Part shown: piece after piece, positions 57,101 through 60,000 of the stretch
Position numbering within the stretch: the stretch's first letter is position 1
Layout of the letters: each line of letters starts with the position of its first letter
DNA from: Symsagittifera roscoffensis
Taxonomy: Eukaryota > Xenacoelomorpha > Acoela > Convolutidae
Direction of reading: 5' to 3'
Length of the DNA: 60,000 nt
Assembly (NCBI RefSeq): GCF_963678635.1
Contig: NC_087067.1
Location: 49,904,233 to 49,964,232 of the forward strand
The notes under the pieces: generated by a model
The model's input: only the letters and a program-made list of their open reading frames with translations
The model's database searches: none
Told to the model about the DNA's origin: nothing
Translations under genes and position numbers: made by a program

Positions 57101-58903
57101 ATACCCAATTCGGCTTTAAAGTTGCCAATTTAATGCCAGCAAAATTACTGTAGTGTACATTTGGTGGCGTTTTTGCTGCATAGCATTGGCAATTTATTAG
57201 GGCTCTTTTCCAGTTCCCCCCCCCCCTTTCATTTTTTCTGAAATTCATTACATGAAAGTCTTTTTAAAATAATTTTTAATGTTATAAACTGCATTAAAAC
57301 GTGTCAGCGTGAACAGCTGAACAAATTTTCACAACATTTCTAACATGAAAATTGCCGTGTGAACAATTTTTGAACATCTCTTTCTGTAATTTAACAAAGG
57401 GGGGGGGAACTGGAAAAGATCCTTTATTAGCTTCTGTAGCTGCTTCATTGGAGGCTTAATTTAAGAGCTTTTCGAGAGCCCGTGGCGCGGAATTGAGACT
57501 CCTGGATTCAATTCCCGGTTGAAATACCTCAACAGACATTTTGAACAAGTTAGAATTTTAAATATCCGTCTTATTCGAAGTTTGCCTATATGTTGGATGT
57601 AGTTTTACCACCGCTATTTGTTGAAATAACATTTTTTGCTTCTTTTTGTTCTGCTTTTCCTTAGTTTGGGTTTATGGGTTTCGACCTATATTACAGTGCC
57701 CTCATATTGTTCGATGGCTGAAGACAGTTTTTGTGTGAGTGTGTGTGTTTTGAGGGGGAAGGGACTTCAAATTTTTATTACTTTTTTGTCTTAAGAGTTT
57801 TTTCGACTTAAACAGTTTCTGCGAAGATATTTTCGACTTATTTTTTTACCACTTGGTAAGTTTTTTCCGATGCTAATTTCACATTCTATTGCATGGGTAT
57901 GTTTTTTTTCAAAATAAGTTATATTCATTTTGATACATCTAGCTTTTCGGCAGTTTCGAATTTTCAGAATGTATCTCAAGTAGTGCGAAGCTTTGCTTCG
58001 CCTCTGTGTTTAATTTGAAAAGCATAACTTAGTGTTCTGATTTTGTTTTTTAGTCAATTGCAACAGTACAAATGCGAGTAATAATGGAGAGACTGCATCA
58101 GGGGAGGAGCAAGTGGTGCAAGCGTCTGCCTCCATTCCGATGTCATCTTCCCATCTGAACGGAAGAGGAGGGTGGGACTCCTTCACAGTCCACCCCAATC
58201 TGAAGACACTGGTGCTAATCAACACAGGCACTACCATGCAGACTATTGTTAACCTACTACCCAAATTACCCTCGTAAGTTCACTCATCTGCTTCCGTCAG
58301 CCTTTTGAAATTCAGCTCGGGCTATATTGTATTCTGATCTGCCCCAGCTTAGTTTAAGAAACCGGCAAATGAAAAATTTTGCACTAGCTTTGCACTAAAT
58401 TTAGACTAGCTGGTACGCGGCGAGGAAGCAGACAGTTTTATTTCATTCTCAAAAGTTTGCTCGAATCGCTCGCGGCTTGCATGTAAAATTTCTCGATTTA
58501 ATGATTTGTCTGCTTTTTTAGTAGTTGGCTTACTGTTATTATGCTTGCGATAAGCAAGCGTTATCAAATCAAATATTAATTTTTTGCAGATGAAAACTTG
58601 TCTAATATAATCACTAAAGCATTTGATACCTTGGTTTTTAATCAATTAAGATTCTGGGTCTGACGCTGCACGTTTAGTTTGTGGTCTTGTTCAAACTAGT
58701 TGTTAAGACCATGATGATCGGAAAACAGGTGATTGAAACGAATCTCAGCCGAAAAGTCAAGAAACCAAAAGTTGGTTAATTTCGAACACCTGCTCTGTTT
58801 TTACATGGGATCATATTCGACGTTTCAAGTGACTATGAATTGCCGCCGGTCCAATGTTCCATTGCGAAAAACGTCCGAAATCTTGTATGCAAGCAAGACG
58901 CGC

Positions 58904-58946
<43 letters not shown>

Positions 58947-59194
58947 GGGGGGGGGGGTAGATCAACTCTAGGGATGAGCCAATTTGTGTATGATGAGCTA
59001 AATGAACTGTTCTTTTTTGCCCCTTTCAGTTTGCAAGAGTTGCACTTGAGTTTGAATGGGTATGAAGAGATAGAAGACAGAGTGATGGAGACAGCTCAGC
59101 CCCATGTGAACGTGCACACTCTCTACTTCACAGACAACCAACTAAAACACTGGACTGACTTCAGAAAGCTAGCACAACTATTCCCACATCTCAG
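48190..59194 (+). CDS. TBCEL: TBCEL, tubulin-specific chaperone cofactor E-like (5' part, continues past the window)
   Basis: Exons 48190-48777, 52109-52286, 58054-58273 and 59030-59194 join in matching phases and give 383 residues; the last ends with two bases of a codon before GTAATT. Vertebrate TBCEL destabilises tubulin and resembles cofactor E without its CAP-Gly domain. Here residues 1-110 are a Ser/Thr-rich, probably disordered extension. Then come LTICEAIDEKF, a LVLEGRKIGYAGD strand matching the family's VLVLNSCGITCAGD, and leucine-rich repeats: VRELDLSHNDLQSW (181-194), TILNEMPHLTELMLGHN, NLKTLVLINT, LPSLQELHLSLNGYE and HTLYFTDNQLKHWTDF. No CAP-Gly is seen, which argues against TBCE itself. 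Exons 2 and 3 carry an insertion of about 80 residues rich in Ser, Asn and Gln between two LRRs. Expected remaining LRRs and the ubiquitin-like C-terminus lie beyond 60000. Confidence 0.88.
48778..50631. other. TBCEL intron 1, left part
   Basis: Non-coding. A tRNA-like piece lies at 49868-49950 (separate entry). At 50260-50285 the text A|TCTATATATAATACTAG followed by TAGCGGG looks like a Helitron 5' end, but I found no matching CTRR end, so it is not listed as an element. Confidence 0.4.
49868..49950 (+). repeat. tRNA-like (SINE head) fragment
   Basis: GACAACC at the left pairs with GGTTGTT at the right, and a good B box (GGGGTTCAATTCC) is present. The D and anticodon arms do not fold properly. 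The upstream text (GCTGCATAGC, GCAAATAT, TTTGGTGGC-like) is shared with 56200-56480 and 56960-57200. Likely part of a tRNA-derived SINE family, not a working tRNA. Confidence 0.4.
50632..51056 (+). mobile_element. Helentron-like R5 element, internally deleted copy
   Basis: It begins AGTTCCGACTTTCGTAACG and ends CTTCGCCCTGATACGAGCAG then TTG. It lacks the middle part with the TTAACGCG palindrome found in the full copies. In TBCEL intron 1. Confidence 0.6.
51208..51695. mobile_element. 488-bp hAT-type MITE with 8-bp duplication GTTAAAGC
   Basis: Ends CAGTGATGTTCATTAAAAAA and the complement of CAGTGATGTCCATTAAAAAA. Exact 8-base repeats GTTAAAGC at 51200-51207 and 51696-51703. The interior is AT-rich with several inverted AATTTAAATT runs and a GGAATTCGATCCGACGCC stretch. 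No coding. Confidence 0.9.
52287..54032. other. TBCEL intron 2, left part
   Basis: AT-rich with many T runs, no exon recognised. An R6 hairpin lies at 52665-52683. Other text is unassigned. Confidence 0.4.
52665..52683. repeat. R6 hairpin motif with a compensatory base change
   Basis: CCCTTGC-GATAA-GCAAGGG. Relative to the other copies (CGCTTGC..GCAAGCG) both partners of the second pair are swapped, so pairing is kept. Confidence 0.7.
54033..55076 (+). mobile_element. Two head-to-tail R5 (Helentron-like) elements without spacer
   Basis: Copy 1 is about 54033-54562 and copy 2 about 54563-55076. The junction reads CAGTCTTGT directly followed by TGTTCCGAC. Each copy has, in order: TGTTCCGACT (start), a hairpin ACTTTCG-N3-CGAAAGT, the TTAACGCGCGATATAT palindrome, GTGTGGGGGGATGATTTTCA, the inverted start AGTCGGAA(C/A)A, the hairpin CAGGGC-TTYGC-type loop, and a tail ending CAGTCTTGT. 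Two further copies lie at 40032 and 50632. Confidence 0.7.
55381..55627. repeat. Three tandem copies of an 86-87 bp unit
   Basis: The marker TGATCAGA falls at 55381, 55468 and 55554. Units contain AAGGTTGAAAGATAATCCC and GATATTGTTTTGATCCGAG. The second and third are almost identical. Confidence 0.9.
55628..57200. other. TBCEL intron 2, dispersed repeats
   Basis: No exon. About 55800-55870 is a worn R5 fragment (AATGCGTTACTAGGCAAG, GCGTGTGGGG). About 56200-56520 and 56960-57200 share a repeat also seen at 49780-49960: TTCGCAAAT..AGTGCT, TTTGGTGGC, TTTTGC(T/C)GCATAGCATTG. Class unknown; possibly the body of a tRNA-derived SINE. Confidence 0.4.
57201..57422. mobile_element. 222-bp MITE with C-tract ends and 8-bp duplication TTTATTAG
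   Basis: The left end GGCTCTTTTCCAGTTCCCCC is mirrored by the right end, a G run then AACTGGAAAAGATCC. Exact 8-base repeats TTTATTAG at 57193-57200 and 57423-57430. The 8-base duplication fits hAT or P-type elements. No coding. Confidence 0.85.
57478..57535 (+). repeat. tRNA-like fragment
   Basis: GCGCGGAATTGAGACTCCTG then a good B box (GGATTCAATTCCCGG), followed by TTGAAATACC. The A-box half is poor. Comparable with 49868-49950. Confidence 0.35.
57983..58011 (+). repeat. Single R7 3' end hairpin
   Basis: GTGCGAAGCTTTGCTTCGCC followed by TCTGTGTTT. It equals the ends of the palindromic MITE at 16823-16999, and diverged versions lie near 8780 and 21645. It lies 43 bases before TBCEL exon 3. 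Confidence 0.55.
58274..58905. other. TBCEL intron 3
   Basis: No exon. An R6 hairpin lies at 58542-58560 (TGCTTGC-GATAA-GCAAGCG, first pair T-G). Confidence 0.4.
58906..58958 (+). repeat. (TG)n microsatellite followed by a G run
   Basis: About 20 TG/CG dinucleotides followed by about 14 G. It ends about 70 bases before the acceptor of TBCEL exon 4. Length is probably unstable and error-prone in assembly. Confidence 0.9.
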
Positions 59195-60000
59195 GTAATT
59201 CAACAAGCAAACGCAAAATTTAAATCAGTTTACCTTTAATTTGCGCGGTGTCAAGAAAAAATAAAGGATCTTGTGAACTATTCCCCCCTTTGACAGAATT
59301 ACGATGACAGTAATCGTCTTCGATAGAGTTTTTTTATATTAAGGCTTTGATTTTTCTTATCAATTTTAATTATTTGAAGGCTATCTGGAAAAATTTTGAG
59401 AGCGAGGTAATCATAAACTAATTGTGTTATTGGAAATACTATTTCAATCGCTGTGTCATGTAAGGCCCAAGCTGATTTTATAGAAAATCCAAGGCTTTTT
59501 TCAAAGCAAGAACAAGTTTTAGTGTTTCTTGTCTGGTAACAAACCTAAAAGAGTGATCCACCCTGCTGATGATGTTTTGGGCTTACAATAAATAGAAGAT
59601 ATAGTGTCAAACAAAAAAATCAATTATTTTACTGAATTTGGATTTTACGAAATTGATTTTGTTTTCTATCCGTTAAAACATCGTCAAAAGACTTTTTGTC
59701 GAAAGAAAATCAAGCGTTTTTTTTGCTGATTCTCGCTTCGTTTATAGGGATCCTTTGCAATCTTTCTGAAGACGTTGTTTCAGCAAGTTATTTGTAAAAC
59801 TTATCATACCTTTTTGCGTACTCCATGGACATGAGAAATTTTAATTCCGCGAGTTTTTCGAAAATTGTATCATTAAGAGTTTTTGATCTTCAAACTGCGT
59901 GTGATTTTTAATGCATACTGTTCAGCTTGTGAAATGACCGGTTTTTCGTTTCTTTTGAACACTTTTTTGATCGGAGCATGTATTGAAATAACTCCATGGA
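59195..60000. other. TBCEL intron 4, incomplete
   Basis: AT-rich, with no exon or transposon end recognised before the window edge. Confidence 0.4.

Noticed and set aside
48190-59194. Calling the LRR gene TBCE
   Set aside because: No CAP-Gly sequence in the N-terminal exon; the segment before the first LRR matches the TBCEL arrangement better.

Overview
The window is nuclear DNA of a non-vertebrate animal. It is AT-rich and has spliced protein-coding genes with GT-AG introns, one nuclear-type tRNA gene, non-LTR retrotransposon remnants and a dense population of non-autonomous DNA transposons. Nothing in it looks prokaryotic or viral. The phylum cannot be decided from the sequence alone.

All genes recognised here are on the + strand except the LINE remnants. 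From left to right they are: a two-exon ALR/ERV1 (GFER-type) sulfhydryl oxidase (1208-2033); a tRNA-Thr(AGT) at 6968-7039; three (possibly four) phase-0 exons, each encoding one domain resembling the MLLE/PABC domain of poly(A)-binding protein (9558-20729); an intronless multi-pass membrane protein ORF (24645-25646) that has been tandemly duplicated with 2368 bp of DNA; a complete eight-exon PEX5, the peroxisomal PTS1 receptor (39671-47043); and the first four coding exons of TBCEL, a tubulin cofactor E-like protein (48190-59194), which runs off the right edge. I joined exons by hand. In every assigned junction the reading phase fits, and the GFER, PEX5 and TBCEL products align over their length with known family features.

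The remaining sequence is mostly transposon-derived. Two copies of a canonical Helitron (A|TC...hairpin...CTAG|T) lie at 2131-3069 and 10189-11383, both filled with a degenerate internal tandem repeat. Another family, with an asymmetric inverted repeat and a 3' hairpin tail, looks Helentron-like and includes a zero-spacer tandem pair at 54033-55076. Four hAT-type elements have exact 8-bp target duplications (23410-23938, 44273-44576, 51208-51695, 57201-57422). A further hAT copy at 3655 has lost its 3' end to an inverted copy of its own right flank, with the palindrome centred on the target duplication. A Tc1/mariner-type foldback lies at 4695-5431. Degenerate minus-strand LINEs lie at about 17400-18900 and 32240-34800, with a shorter fragment at 43623-43928. 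Satellites include a 76-bp minisatellite (35750-36620), a 364-bp triplication (30055-31150) and low-complexity TTTA-rich DNA.

The genes do not form a pathway. They are separate housekeeping functions: mitochondrial disulfide relay, peroxisomal import, and tubulin turnover. The item most likely to be undescribed is the protein built of tandem MLLE-like modules with one symmetric exon per module. The clearest mechanistic traces are the hAT/flank palindrome and the 2368-bp tandem duplication.
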